Below are positions 11,501-16,018 of a stretch of 16,027 bases of DNA, in pieces. The notes under the pieces were generated by a model. The model did no database searches. It saw nothing but the letters and a program-made list of their open reading frames with translations, and was not told the origin of the DNA. The stretch covers positions 1-16,027 of the forward strand of contig JAHKLF010000010.1 in assembly GCA_029856615.1 (NCBI GenBank), given 5' to 3'. The DNA is from Candidatus Njordarchaeota archaeon (lineage in GTDB: Archaea; Asgardarchaeota; Njordarchaeia; Njordarchaeales; Njordarchaeaceae). A program made the translations under genes and the position numbers. Each line of letters begins with the position of its first letter. Positions within the stretch are counted from its first letter, which is position 1.

Positions 11501-14500
11501 GTAACGTATAACTACCGGACGCATTTACAACAATCATCATTCCATTAATTTCTAGAAATACATTAGCGAGATTATCATCACTCACATTCCATGCAAATGA
11601 CACATTTCTCGCATAAGTTCCATTTTTTAAACCTTTAATGATCACAACGGGAGGTCCCACGTCTATAACTATAAAATATGTCATAGTTGCGAGATTCCCC
11701 GCCTTATCAATAGCCATAAATGTTAAATTATACATACCGTTCTCTGTGAGCGTATAATCTCCCACCTCAGAAGTTATAATTAGGGAATTATTAATGATCA
11801 CCAGACTCTCGTTTAAATTAGGATCTTCAAAAACCCACGAGAAATTCGCAAATTTTACGCACGAGGCATTACTTAATCCGTACACATATATTTCTGGCGG
11901 TGTTCTATCAATTTCAACCAAATATACGATCTCTTTAACATTTCCAGCAGAATCGAGACCATATATAGCAATTAGATAGTATCCCTCAGTAACAATCCTG
12001 AGAGAACCAGATGCATTACGCAACACATCATCATTTACGGTAGTGTAGGCTTGCAAAAGATTTTCGTCGTAGATATACCACGAGAAAGCGATTTCCCTCA
12101 CGACACTATTGTTGACTAAACCTTCCACGAAGATTTCTGGGGGAGTTGAATCAACAATGACATAATATGATAGCCGCCTCTCATTGCCAGCTTCGTCGCA
12201 TGCTAAAATTGTTATATTATAGAAACCATCGAGGAATAACGATACCGTACCCTCTTCTTCGTGAGAAAATAGAGAGCCATTAATATAGATATACGTACTT
12301 ACAGAGTGATAATCTGTTATAAACCAATCTAAGGAAGCTTGCTTAACACATGAGCAATTACCAGGCCCTGAAACTGTGATATCTGGAGGTGTTGTATCAA
12401 CTTCTACCACGTACAAAATGGTCTTTTTATTCCCAGCCTCATCCTCTGCGTAAAAGGATACTGAGTATAAACCTTCCTGTTTTAAGACAAGCCTCCCCGT
12501 GGTATTATGCAAACCTTCACCATTAATAATAATGTATCCCTGATCTAAATTAGCATCCCTAATCTCCCAAGAAAACTCAACTATTCTCACAACACTGTTA
12601 TTTATAAGGCCAGACACAGTTATCTCAGGCGGTTTTGTATCGATATAGATGTAGACCCTAGTAAGAGCAGTATTATCAGCGAAATCTTCTACTCTTATCA
12701 CTAACTCCCATGTGCCATCATCTAATAATATCTCATCTACAATTTTATCCCTGCCTACGCTATACTGCACTCCATTAACCAATAAAACGATTACTTTGAT
12801 CCCCCATGTATCCTCGCCATAGACTTCAATATTGACTCTGTTATCGGAAAGCCATGTATTGTTAAACGGGGATATAACTAATATGCTGGGAGGCTCCGTA
12901 TCTACAACGAACTGTATCGTATTAGAGGAATTGAAATTACCAACTAGATCGTAAGCAAAAATAATGAGTGCGTAACAACCATTATCGAGGGAAATAGAAA
13001 GATAGCCAGTATTATTGCTTGGTAAAATAATTATTTTCTCTTCTTTAACTCCGTATATCCAAATCGTTGCGTTATTAAAGGCTAAATTATCCTCCAGAAG
13101 CCACCTTAGAATCACATGTGTTTCATTGATGTAACTTCCATTTTTCGGCTCATAAATAATGATTGTGGGCTGTTCAGTGTCAATAAACAAATCGCACTCT
13201 GCATAACTATGATTATTGACGGGATCGTAAACTCTTACAAAGAGCTTTAGATAAACATTTTCAAAACCAGTCAGATTGAGAGTGTAATAATCCTTCCTAT
13301 TAACCTCCACGGTATCATTGTAAATGATGAGCTCGTTATAATAAACAGCAATTTCCATTACATAATAAGGATAGTTAAGGTAATCATCAGAAATACAGAT
13401 ATTAAAGGAAATAAAACCCGTAGAGAAGATATACGTACCCGAGTATACAGCGTCGGATTCTGGATATAATGTTATACTAGGAGGATTAGGATCATAAACA
13501 TAGTCGTCCAAGATACTTATAGAACAAAACGGTGCGATTATAAGGGTTAAATTAGCCCTATATTCGCCCGTTCTCATTCCAGATAATTCATTAATACCAA
13601 ATTTAATTGTGCCATTAAAATGTAATAGGGTGTCATTACTTAGAATCTGACTCTTATAGTAATCCTCAGAGAAAATAATGACATTTCCAAGATGTAATGA
13701 TGCGTCAATATGGTTAATTAAAACGTAGGTAAAACGAAAACCACTAGCATTATAGACTTCCAAACCAGCATATATTACAGGGAAAGTTGAGACAAACCCG
13801 AATGATAGATCTTCTCCCAGACCTTTATATTTATCATCATCCAAAGTTAATACCGCATCATCCTTAACGATAATTAGATTCGAGGAAAGAATCGTATTAA
13901 AGTAATTTTTAGCCATATCCTCTAGGTACAGCTTAAAGGTAAAATTCCCCGTCGATAACCCACTAATAACTGCCTGTAAGTAACCATTATCTTCAGTTAA
14001 ATCAAATTTAATACCACCAATTTCTAGGAAACAGGCACTAAGATTAAGGTTCTTTTCTGCATAACGAACTCTAATAATGAACATGGCATCCTTATAAGCC
14101 ACAACATAATACTTGCCATCATATACATTAAAGCCATCGATCAAAAAATTAGCAATACTAGGAGGAGTATTATCAATGACAATCGTCAGACTAAGATTCT
14201 TCTCTAAACAGTTTCCAGCCTTATCATAGACCTTAATAATAACACTATATGTTCCATCAGGGAGAGAAAAATACGAAATCCTCTTCTGAACCGAGGAGTC
14301 GTAAAATGTAAAACAGAATTCCTCCGAATCTCCTACGAAAACGATAGTTAGGTTCTCGAAATACCGATCCCACACATCCACTCTAATAAAATCATTATTA
14401 TTAAGATAGAAAATATCACAACTGGAGGAAACATTAATGCCATTTATGTAAAAACCACGAAAATAAGGAGCAATCTCATCTATGAAAAAAACTAGCAGAA

Positions 14501-15974
14501 TAGTAGAGTAATGCCCCGATTCATCATACACAGTAAGAAAAGCATACACTTTACCCTCATAACCTGAAATGTCCAAAGTAATAGAAGCTGAGAAATTACC
14601 GTCCGTAAAGATGACCGAATCCTTATAAACACCCTCATGAGAGTCGTATACTTTGATGATCCTTTTCTCCTCATCTTGGAAATAAATAACCACATAGTCA
14701 AGAAACTCCTCATAAATTGTCCAACCTAGGGTTAAGGTTGATGAGGGGGAATATAAGGTCTCATTCTCACCAACACCATTAATATTAAACTCACCAATTC
14801 TCGGAGCCAAATTATCGATTACAATATTACTGAAGGTCTTCTGAACACTATTACCAAGCCAATCAACCATGACAACAGTAATAATGAGGATCCCCTCCTC
14901 GTACCTAAGATCATCGGGGATACTGAAAGACCAGGAACCCTCCGTATCAGCGCCATTATAAGAATCAACATCAACGCCGCAATAAGAGACAGAGACTTCA
15001 AAATGATCAAGATCATACTCATCAACACTCCAACTAACTGTAAAGGAAGTTCCAGTTAGATAAAAAGTTCCGCTTGACCCTACTAATTCTACACCAGAAA
15101 TATCAAACGAGGCAAGCTCTGGAGGATGAACATCAATATTTAACTCCCTAGAAAAAGAGATAACATGACCAGCAGCATCACGAATAACAACCTCAACTGT
15201 TCCACAGCCCTCATAATCACTAGAAACAGTCTTAGAACCACGCTTAGAAGAGCTATAGAAGAGCCTATTACCATCCAGATAGACCGTAATACTCTTAAAA
15301 GTAGCATCATAAACACGCCACGAAAAAACCAAGTCACTACCCGTGATATCACCCGATGTGGAATAGATATTCACGCCGTTAAGCTTAACGTAGTCAACTC
15401 TAGGAGCCCTCCTATCATAGTAAATCGTTATGGAATCACTACCAATGAACTCAAAATCAGAGTACCTATCAAACTGAGCATAACCCTCAGCTCGGACCTC
15501 CACACTGTACTCATTCTCACCAAGATCGGGGACATCGACGTAGAAAATTGCAGTAAACGGTTCGCTGGGATAAGTATAATACTTCGTATCCGTATAATCC
15601 CCGCTCGGCCACGCAACGGTTAAGACGACCTTAACACGATAACAGTAGACGACTTCAATGTAGACATCAACTCTGAAATCTTGAGAGTCCTTCGGAATCG
15701 TCCAGCCATTAGATGGACTTATTATTTCGACCTGATCATCGTCAGAGGATGTGTGCAGCATAAGCGGATTCTCCGAGAAAGAGTTAAGATCTCTTCTCTT
15801 TTCTGCGGAATCATGTATTATGGGACTTCGCTTCTCAGCATATTTACTCTTAAGAGACTTTACTTTAATTGCCACCTCCTCATGCTTCCTGCCTTTATCA
15901 AATAATGTAATAAACGGATGCGATATATTCAAGATAAGAATTGAGAGGAGCGCAATAGCCAGCAATCTCCGCAT
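1..15974 (-). CDS. Giant multidomain surface protein, 3' end beyond window (>5,324 aa)
   Basis: One minus-strand frame runs from ATG 15974 to the left edge without a stop; the last full codon is at 3-5. The translation is protein-like throughout, with recurring domain motifs, so it is one gene and not a chance opening. Order of parts: signal peptide or anchor (residues 1-26), about 20 Ig-like domains (about 80-2015), acidic linker, transmembrane hairpin (about 2086-2132), caspase-like candidate domain (about 2186-2366), long helical region (about 2472-3472), hydrophobic helices (about 3540-3690), acidic linker (about 3765-3805), globular and duplicated region (about 3806-4492), Lys/Glu-rich helical region (4492 onward). 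The start is chosen because it has an RBS (GGAG, 6 nt upstream) and gives a signal-like N terminus. I do not recognise it as a named protein. Adhesion, cell contact or envelope scaffolding is inferred from architecture only. Confidence 0.96.
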   Translation of the reverse strand, partial: MRRLLAIALLSILILNISHPFITLFDKGRKHEEVAIKVKSLKSKYAEKRSPIIHDSAEKRRDLNSFSENPLMLHTSSDDDQVEIISPSNGWTIPKDSQDFRVDVYIEVVYCYRVKVVLTVAWPSGDYTDTKYYTYPSEPFTAIFYVDVPDLGENEYSVEVRAEGYAQFDRYSDFEFIGSDSITIYYDRRAPRVDYVKLNGVNIYSTSGDITGSDLVFSWRVYDATFKSITVYLDGNRLFYSSSKRGSKTVSSDYEGCGTVEVVIRDAAGHVISFSRELNIDVHPPELASFDISGVELVGSSGTFYLTGTSFTVSWSVDEYDLDHFEVSVSYCGVDVDSYNGADTEGSWSFSIPDDLRYEEGILIITVVMVDWLGNSVQKTFSNIVIDNLAPRIGEFNINGVGENETLYSPSSTLTLGWTIYEEFLDYVVIYFQDEEKRIIKVYDSHEGVYKDSVIFTDGNFSASITLDISGYEGKVYAFLTVYDESGHYSTILLVFFIDEIAPYFRGFYINGINVSSSCDIFYLNNNDFIRVDVWDRYFENLTIVFVGDSEEFCFTFYDSSVQKRISYFSLPDGTYSVIIKVYDKAGNCLEKNLSLTIVIDNTPPSIANFLIDGFNVYDGKYYVVAYKDAMFIIRVRYAEKNLNLSACFLEIGGIKFDLTEDNGYLQAVISGLSTGNFTFKLYLEDMAKNYFNTILSSNLIIVKDDAVLTLDDDKYKGLGEDLSFGFVSTFPVIYAGLEVYNASGFRFTYVLINHIDASLHLGNVIIFSEDYYKSQILSNDTLLHFNGTIKFGINELSGMRTGEYRANLTLIIAPFCSISILDDYVYDPNPPSITLYPESDAVYSGTYIFSTGFISFNICISDDYLNYPYYVMEIAVYYNELIIYNDTVEVNRKDYYTLNLTGFENVYLKLFVRVYDPVNNHSYAECDLFIDTEQPTIIIYEPKNGSYINETHVILRWLLEDNLAFNNATIWIYGVKEEKIIILPSNNTGYLSISLDNGCYALIIFAYDLVGNFNSSNTIQFVVDTEPPSILVISPFNNTWLSDNRVNIEVYGEDTWGIKVIVLLVNGVQYSVGRDKIVDEILLDDGTWELVIRVEDFADNTALTRVYIYIDTKPPEITVSGLINNSVVRIVEFSWEIRDANLDQGYIIINGEGLHNTTGRLVLKQEGLYSVSFYAEDEAGNKKTILYVVEVDTTPPDITVSGPGNCSCVKQASLDWFITDYHSVSTYIYINGSLFSHEEEGTVSLFLDGFYNITILACDEAGNERRLSYYVIVDSTPPEIFVEGLVNNSVVREIAFSWYIYDENLLQAYTTVNDDVLRNASGSLRIVTEGYYLIAIYGLDSAGNVKEIVYLVEIDRTPPEIYVYGLSNASCVKFANFSWVFEDPNLNESLVIINNSLIITSEVGDYTLTENGMYNLTFMAIDKAGNLATMTYFIVIDVGPPVVIIKGLKNGTYARNVSFAWNVSDDNLANVFLEINGMMIVVNASGSYTLLDEGVYSIVIIATDDAGNSAQLQYNIVIDRTPPQLIIVSPENNTWASSPTIEIVAHAIDDNLKRILLYIDSELIIGNISELNFDALLSDGEHVVSILAVDLANNSAVARLIVCIDTSPPRITVYGLRNNSVVGGVNFSWIITEDHLKYAKLAVNGEERLINESGFLELLSDGNYIIVFEAIDYAGNHATVVYSIIIDVSPPIIYAFGVENDSWVNSEINLTIIIEDDHFLNALVYLNDTLYCVFNNDSIFLNLSLWNGYWILKIVARDEAWNTYSMGIIFHVDKLPPIINVISPHNDTIYGRSVLIACEVLEDNLGEFFIEVDGLRYNASVMNLNFSEGPHIVSFYAKDLAGNFNEKTVMFYVDATPPMVEIIGNGSFVYNHSFINLSLNITETATLIAVIDNETVFSANVSGLIMLNVTLSDGLHNLSLIVEDKYGNKGTYSFIIIVDTTPPDIQLGIKVERQELRLSLNAKDDVSGMSRIEILINGKLYALLDSPQEISIFLEPGVYSLKIIAYDVAGNKLEISKSIRIREDVSENTDISDLPENPSSGLSNDNREEKDDQIDEAMDQYFVNLEEKPRSIRSIFGKETPFLRFSFIMTALRMLAFVIIIFLRRYKKLVATLLSVILIWDFGMMMGIGIGNNGEKVNALRKLVKRTGFVEILNMEQKMVEASSLVGELSDLSLKDYEELPSDLKFIEKKSLKVRTAISKLCREMQGKTLTIVFSPGYNITTNLPNSKLLDLLYQFAETTSDGLLMLLGRYATISNLAYAIKLALFWDLNPIVIILTHANKIGILTKDSGGFLATRHAFEYVFEKHNLAWMPIRVIALYCYATEHPVTLFFAKRGAKIYALSGAPSGAELFRKVINLLFGGIWILKHEVRKYWLDDEGRLLLVVEQHDILKQYNVSIQNQSIYLIRAVRQMRMYLYDTYRNTTLDASCYGTNMLSGYGPDLYDSYTVKVRVSNAEWNHKLRSGIPQISLGDFYNVVDWSIELIKNINWLLTNEKRIHEVIEKLKTNISALSVLKEYSKIIDVVQQKIAIIREILSIAMSIKKKNHRGEIFGIWRNYRRQILKIYREISEFLGLDRVVQLCEKIVEDINELVSSKDKVLNARLRLMRGNYNSTSEALDDLLVLSRAIRLAFKLPLIKAQIKFIIRKIPGLKLYLTNLYAGIRSLETLRGSFILMIKGRILAKSIPYLDMIRALLKSLKLKWNRTIEIRYRLLKGDYEPSNNISEEILEDIKALEDTLEEIRDLRFLMLRILHLSIFYPNYTYLVREAKEYSDLSLFVKTLMRARSLLRDAELIENVMRLYYSYINHNIIAQQLVNESISAFYELNKTHLYFLKNRLEILFEELIRSYNKLMDYKSDLMRLKETLLRDRALHHIEMLSSPSWLVRYIASIETMINLIDLTRRYQDIIAEIDDLLTKLGELAKNTNDTEILQARDILAKLYRMKGELRDIILNTDKISKTAEMGFGELISTFATQLYRNATQSLSKISEKYSEFSLLLRARMLRVTYYEIVIPALSNSSHIFKPYILSRGDIREYKRELWELVLLLKSIIYDVDRIRNQARDEEYYHEIVEITSFKENATETLSTILGYWEIYNDLEELVDISEEIERNIDAVKTIMSNLSNINEIISHILNYDEMEHSTRLLSADNEILVNVTTALFELRYIEDEILENYLKYYDEDTRISLETVIQTISSYFPSLYWKLIESFREATYNLLRLEHRYSELLTKIPSNFTLAVSSYLNKSSVLEDVLNEAMLFYHPITKIPNVSAHLIKLWLYMDFARRTYDVLLDAFDQLDLDFVNYYRSLLKDLLTEAKKERNSLNDALNKAPALRKWIKLPRIDKKFESVIEEDVIEALMYILEVRKTIDYYYQLVIPFNVTLREVPRSDAEGGRNYPKFMLYLDDQPVIEKDEIEKLIDKIRNIIQTISGLSIDLGSVSLANQDLGKIVDDKIRGLAQEYNLLARKLDELRKIVELKDYIMTRNSPEMSQIELRSKLVLNEFATIDEILNTIIKAYGSFKMWLWKAIDQKVPWPGNEIVKAFLSKYMIGPIDALLSILNSDIAKSILAGVYYLMRSGATLMEIVAAAFAWLILKSFERILFLIGDALDFLLSFLPIRENFKDTVKDIVLGNAKNLANVAENIVIYIHERLADAMKLLMNAASSLLWVLEPVVIVLDAIREQIGEFLMNVYIEYAVPIIYTTYKANMTAALIDVIYHRERFLEKMGDNFRFLLYIGELAWRILPSSTKSEILSEYLDYAMTFGAYLNMNGEEIIGGEEEKSEVMRDASLNVLSDNNAPNYEKEDVSEDHKVKLNYNEISPEDVAKFAVLPKIRFFFTFNEIIPTVFVSKYGYNIFPVAGLLNLILEDGVFDYLKDDRGLTHITNMFLRITSALFPNAEKNEFVLLYNEIFGAGIDNAFAELNNEFHVIFNTLKDYTKILIEKVDHVLNTQLSNTLEEWFKEITLNHHKPKYPNDLLSKLSRLRDQHDLSMEIKRVLLHLETMIKLLYASAVYGYFLNASQSRIRELNLSSLYGKQRALTIYYVLRQVIEYLSLINHVVIKKDNEFKEVKLRDLTNELEMLSPNEAISRIANKACIVFVARDRYVIWRVNFAKIIRKHLKTIEMFRCGSESLRNALASAVFLSPITRKIRTIRTLLFRNLQFISLDNLLTRVNSAIFSTLIASPANIRRLIAYSASSEGIEGFLWGGIINLHGFITLKIRRGKWIWHPFIITSEYFGYRERDIYADDPLWGFILNFYIKLEDLQKISQIKFLNPSALESISVKVDESGELTIKIPGNVINWFRNFARTAQLDVNHIIELLDLLITFGIIRGDLTDELKNIINKARRGDAQAISYLITLFNRKLGSDERRALKAIYNYLSQFTWFDWLEVRGLRGFIKIRKTGEGLIKLDVPDNLFDAFTDVFSDLATDLDTQDIISMFGFLIHNGVIKGDIETEEELQTIVHDAMNGLDIAIERLRQIYDSLDKKAKIGLVGIYRYAKKAGGEVNIIEGIISENYLEWGKILLSLIISMILPSLDKLEPELSKIIDDLRVFFTQIRDFLIELRETASETYQKLVIEDPRLKNALIYIARELGIQIKENTSPSKILDEIVKELLIINSTKNYRELIKNLWSIIGYATTIKIQIMVIGGELSDTLREKIAKIVEKLKEIESNLANIFEKRNFIEVISQIQGLWRSKNEAIHINARFDFIPKYLSLILGLLSNLDTGSKYWKYVEYRSIASIIALRVIRTLPYEARKILAIEYLQVWKDFIFKFIRHFDEIRKYYRGEISDKELRKRPILKYLITIIEDIDSVLPPEGRRMIKRVSHYIREGAQLARIIIKLIGGTETSDPIRIAEYFNELEKQIIEGRLKTKKDTGRMGTGLKSILGETTTPRFSVLLISAALARMTHTVMPVERSIGLRLLMRYIYRTRENLLGTAIVSYIVELLRMRSGVEEHLKLIKILEKIVEEKTGIEDNIGEIIELLKELSAVRLRGIVPRVAYAAKALLGYLEIITMKDEEGIKFINGEIAETINRILRVAVNIDNLMNQLAKGEVKKEYIRKINDYLGKISDLRIYYKEESLIITEYIMGQKGRKKVKEYRKIAEIKMIREKNNEKSGIILISYHNHPLTEINLAAMASRIPEKRKANGMERLCYKMLPLLTAEIFPVINGEVRWHRGLSGAKALIHTINQLAMYIEKNYAEEKMLFKIIYQGIKKGKKNILGLSEILKIIDEVISSRDKNKEELKKAEKSIESLLKEIFKKDENGNYIWKSTFNKLKLSVLDEAYRENLARELREILRCIENGSKNKLIQARERIAKMLNHIRALEIQLGQRTQEM
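2505..3170 (-). repeat. Divergent tandem duplication of a ~105-residue domain
   Basis: Copy 1 (about 3170-2860, residues about 4270-4370) and copy 2 (about 2822-2505, residues about 4385-4490) align along their length. Both open with paired strands (ISVKVDESGELTIKIP against GFIKIRKTGEGLIKLDVP), then share a helix pair ending LLITFGIIRGDL against MFGFLIHNGVIKGDI, then TDELKNIINKARRGD against EEELQTIVHDAMNGLD, and close with ALKAIYNYL against GLVGIYRYA. Identity is low but the order of strands and helices is the same. A short W-rich linker (FTWFDWLEVRG) separates them. Function unknown. Confidence 0.75.
3180..4561 (-). other. Mixed helical and globular segment with Trp-rich module
   Basis: Residues about 3806-4265 begin with aromatic-rich sequence (KIRFFFTFNEIIPTVFVSKY), continue with helical stretches, and reach a Trp/Gly-rich beta-like module at 3240-3400 (GFLWGGIINLHGF, RRGKWIWHPF, DDPLWGFILNFYIKL). 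The last sequons of the dense group (NASQ, NLSS) occur near residue 4010. I do not recognise a family. Confidence 0.5.
4562..4682 (-). other. Second acidic low-complexity linker
   Basis: Residues about 3765-3805 are dominated by E, D, N, S and K (GGEEEKSEVMRD, then NAPNYEKEDVSEDHKV). It resembles the linker at 9750-9930 and separates the hydrophobic cluster from the next globular part. Confidence 0.65.
4890..5350 (-). other. Hydrophobic helical cluster, possibly membrane-associated
   Basis: Residues 3570-3589 (GATLMEIVAAAFAWLILKSF) and 3592-3609 (ILFLIGDALDFLLSFLPI) form a candidate hydrophobic hairpin, followed by another segment at about 3647-3670 (NAASSLLWVLEPVVIVLDAI). Each contains an acidic residue, so they could be a second membrane contact, amphipathic helices lying on the membrane, or a buried helical bundle. 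Their presence makes the topology of the last 1,700 residues uncertain. Confidence 0.45.
5560..8559 (-). other. Very long glycosylation-prone helical array
   Basis: Residues about 2472-3472 are almost wholly helical in character: E, K, R, L and I in amphipathic spacing, few prolines, many short breaks. The pattern is of many successive helices of 25-40 residues, not one unbroken coiled coil, similar in general style to spectrin-like or tether arrays. N-x-S/T sequons are frequent (NYNS, NNIS, NYTY, NKTH, NATQ, NSSH, NATE, NVTT, NFTL, NKSS), consistent with an extracellular location. A short beta-containing insert lies at about 5760-5870 (PKFMLYLDDQPV). No enzyme motif is apparent. Confidence 0.75.
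8560..8879 (-). other. Beta-containing connector after the caspase-like candidate
   Basis: Residues about 2367-2472 start with strand-rich sequence (KHEVRKYWLDDEGRLLLVVE), then carry a Tyr/Arg-rich helix (RAVRQMRMYLYDTYR) with an N-T-T sequon, a Cys, and a short beta segment (SYTVKVRVSNAEW). It may be part of the preceding globular domain or a separate small one. I do not recognise it. Confidence 0.45.
8880..9420 (-). other. Candidate caspase-like (clan CD) alpha/beta domain
   Basis: Residues about 2186-2366 alternate strands and helices: strand TLTIVFSPG, helix KLLDLLYQF, strand PIVIILTH with His2279, strand IRVIALYC with Cys2321, then helix PVTLFFAKRG, strand AKIYALSG and helix GAELFRKVINLL. 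In clan CD peptidases (caspases, gingipains, CHAT) the catalytic His and Cys sit just after two successive core strands, about 40 residues apart, and a G-A-x-x-(V/I) strand follows; all three features are seen here (spacing 42). The usual Gly after His is Ala. Activity is not shown, and a Rossmann-like domain of another family is the main alternative. The domain directly follows the membrane hairpin. Confidence 0.38.
9579..9719 (-). other. Two hydrophobic segments, probable transmembrane hairpin
   Basis: Residues 2086-2104 (FSFIMTALRMLAFVIIIFL) and about 2110-2132 (LVATLLSVILIWDFG followed by MMMGIGIG) are strongly hydrophobic and separated by the positive turn RRYKK. By the positive-inside rule the turn faces the cytoplasm, so both the Ig-like stalk before it and the large region after it would be outside. 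One arginine in the first segment and one aspartate in the second make the call less than certain. A single interfacial helix pair is the alternative. Confidence 0.65.
9750..9930 (-). other. Acidic disordered linker between stalk and membrane hairpin
   Basis: Residues about 2016-2075 are rich in D, E, N, S and P (for example SDLPENPSSGLSNDNREEKD) and lack hydrophobic core sequence. They join the last Ig-like unit to the membrane segment and look like a flexible spacer. Confidence 0.7.
9930..12902 (-). repeat. Regular 12-unit Ig-like array (81-87 residue period)
   Basis: Twelve D-x-x-P-P linkers start at residues 1025, 1112, 1193, 1275, 1356, 1438, 1520, 1606, 1688, 1774, 1855 and 1940, top coordinates 12902, 12641, 12398, 12152, 11909, 11663, 11417, 11159, 10913, 10655, 10412 and 10157. 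Each unit runs D-x-x-P-P-x-I-x-(V)-x-G, then an N-x-S sequon or N-N-T/S in many units, a W strand, a D-D/E-N-L turn, an I-N-G hairpin, S-x-G-x-Y/H, and ends in A-x-D-x-A-G-N (for example AEDEAGN, AIDKAGN, ATDDAGN, AYDVAGN). Copies differ widely at DNA level, so the expansion is old. This is a rod-like extracellular stalk by family analogy. Confidence 0.93.
12903..15416 (-). repeat. Outer Ig-like repeats with irregular spacing
   Basis: Inter-domain linkers of the D-x-x-(A/P)-P type begin at residues 187 (DRRAP), 281 (DVHPP), 387 (DNLAP), 499 (DEIAP), 601 (DNTPP), 828 (DPNPP) and 932 (DTEQP), leading to the one at 1025. Spacing is 94, 106, 112, 102, 227, 104 and 93 residues. Domains are beta-rich, often contain a W-x-(I/V) strand and a Y-x-(D)-G hairpin, and some close with a D-x-A-G-N-type turn (VYDKAGN, VVIRDAAGH). 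These are hallmarks of bacterial/archaeal Ig-like surface domains. The 227-residue interval probably holds two domains, one with a lost linker. Several N-x-S/T sequons are present. Confidence 0.85.
15420..15740 (-). other. N-terminal divergent beta-sandwich domain
   Basis: Residues about 80-186 follow a charged linker. They are rich in alternating beta-type sequence (for example RVDVYIEVVYCYRVKVVLTV) and include a VEIISPSNGW opening that resembles the first strand of Ig-like domains. It lacks the D-x-x-P-P linker at its start but ends at the first such linker (DRRAP, residue 187). It is probably an Ig-like domain capping the stalk. Confidence 0.55.
15897..15974 (-). other. Signal peptide or N-terminal membrane anchor (residues 1-26)
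   Basis: The protein begins MRRLLAIALLSILILN: two arginines followed by a hydrophobic stretch of about 20 residues, ending near ITLF before a charged segment (DKGRKHEE). This fits a Sec-type signal peptide or an uncleaved signal anchor. No clear A-x-A cleavage site is visible, so an uncleaved anchor is quite possible. Either way it directs the following Ig-like domains outside the cell. Confidence 0.75.
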
Positions 15975-15976
15975 AA

Positions 15977-16001
15977 GTCTCTCCAGAAAAATCGGAGAGA
16001 C
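15977..16001. repeat. Perfect 8-bp inverted repeat over the RBS
   Basis: GTCTCTCC at 15977-15984 and GGAGAGAC at 15994-16001 are exact reverse complements separated by 9 nt (AGAAAAATC). The repeat sits between the TATA-like box and the start codon, and one arm contains the whole Shine-Dalgarno sequence. If both arms are transcribed it would form an RBS-hiding hairpin. If transcription starts about 25 bp after the TATA box, the upstream arm is not in the mRNA and the repeat would more likely be a DNA operator. Confidence 0.6.
15979..15984 (-). promoter_or_regulatory. Ribosome binding site of the giant gene
   Basis: The minus strand reads GGAGAG at 15984-15979, with GGAG ending 6 nt before ATG 15974. 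This is a standard Shine-Dalgarno distance and supports the chosen start. The same bases form the downstream arm of the inverted repeat 15977-16001. Confidence 0.7.
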
Positions 16002-16005
16002 AAAG

Positions 16006-16018
16006 TTATAATATATAT
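16006..16018 (-). promoter_or_regulatory. TATA-like promoter element of the giant gene
   Basis: Read on the minus strand, 16018-16006 is ATATATATTATAA, a good match to an archaeal TATA box. Its centre is about 38 nt upstream of the ATG. With the usual archaeal distance of about 25 bp from box to start site, transcription would begin near 15985-15990, leaving a leader of only 10-15 nt that still holds the RBS. No clear purine-rich BRE can be judged because the window ends at 16027. A bacterial -10 element is an alternative reading in such AT-rich DNA. Confidence 0.5.

Noticed and set aside
14492..15623. Several open frames of 60-150 codons on both strands
   Set aside because: They are shadows caused by the strong base skew in this part of the giant gene. 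The main frame carries clear Ig-like motifs through the whole interval.
15681..16011. Two overlapping plus-strand open frames near the right edge
   Set aside because: They are antisense to the signal-peptide end of the giant gene and one runs through its promoter. Composition is not protein-like.
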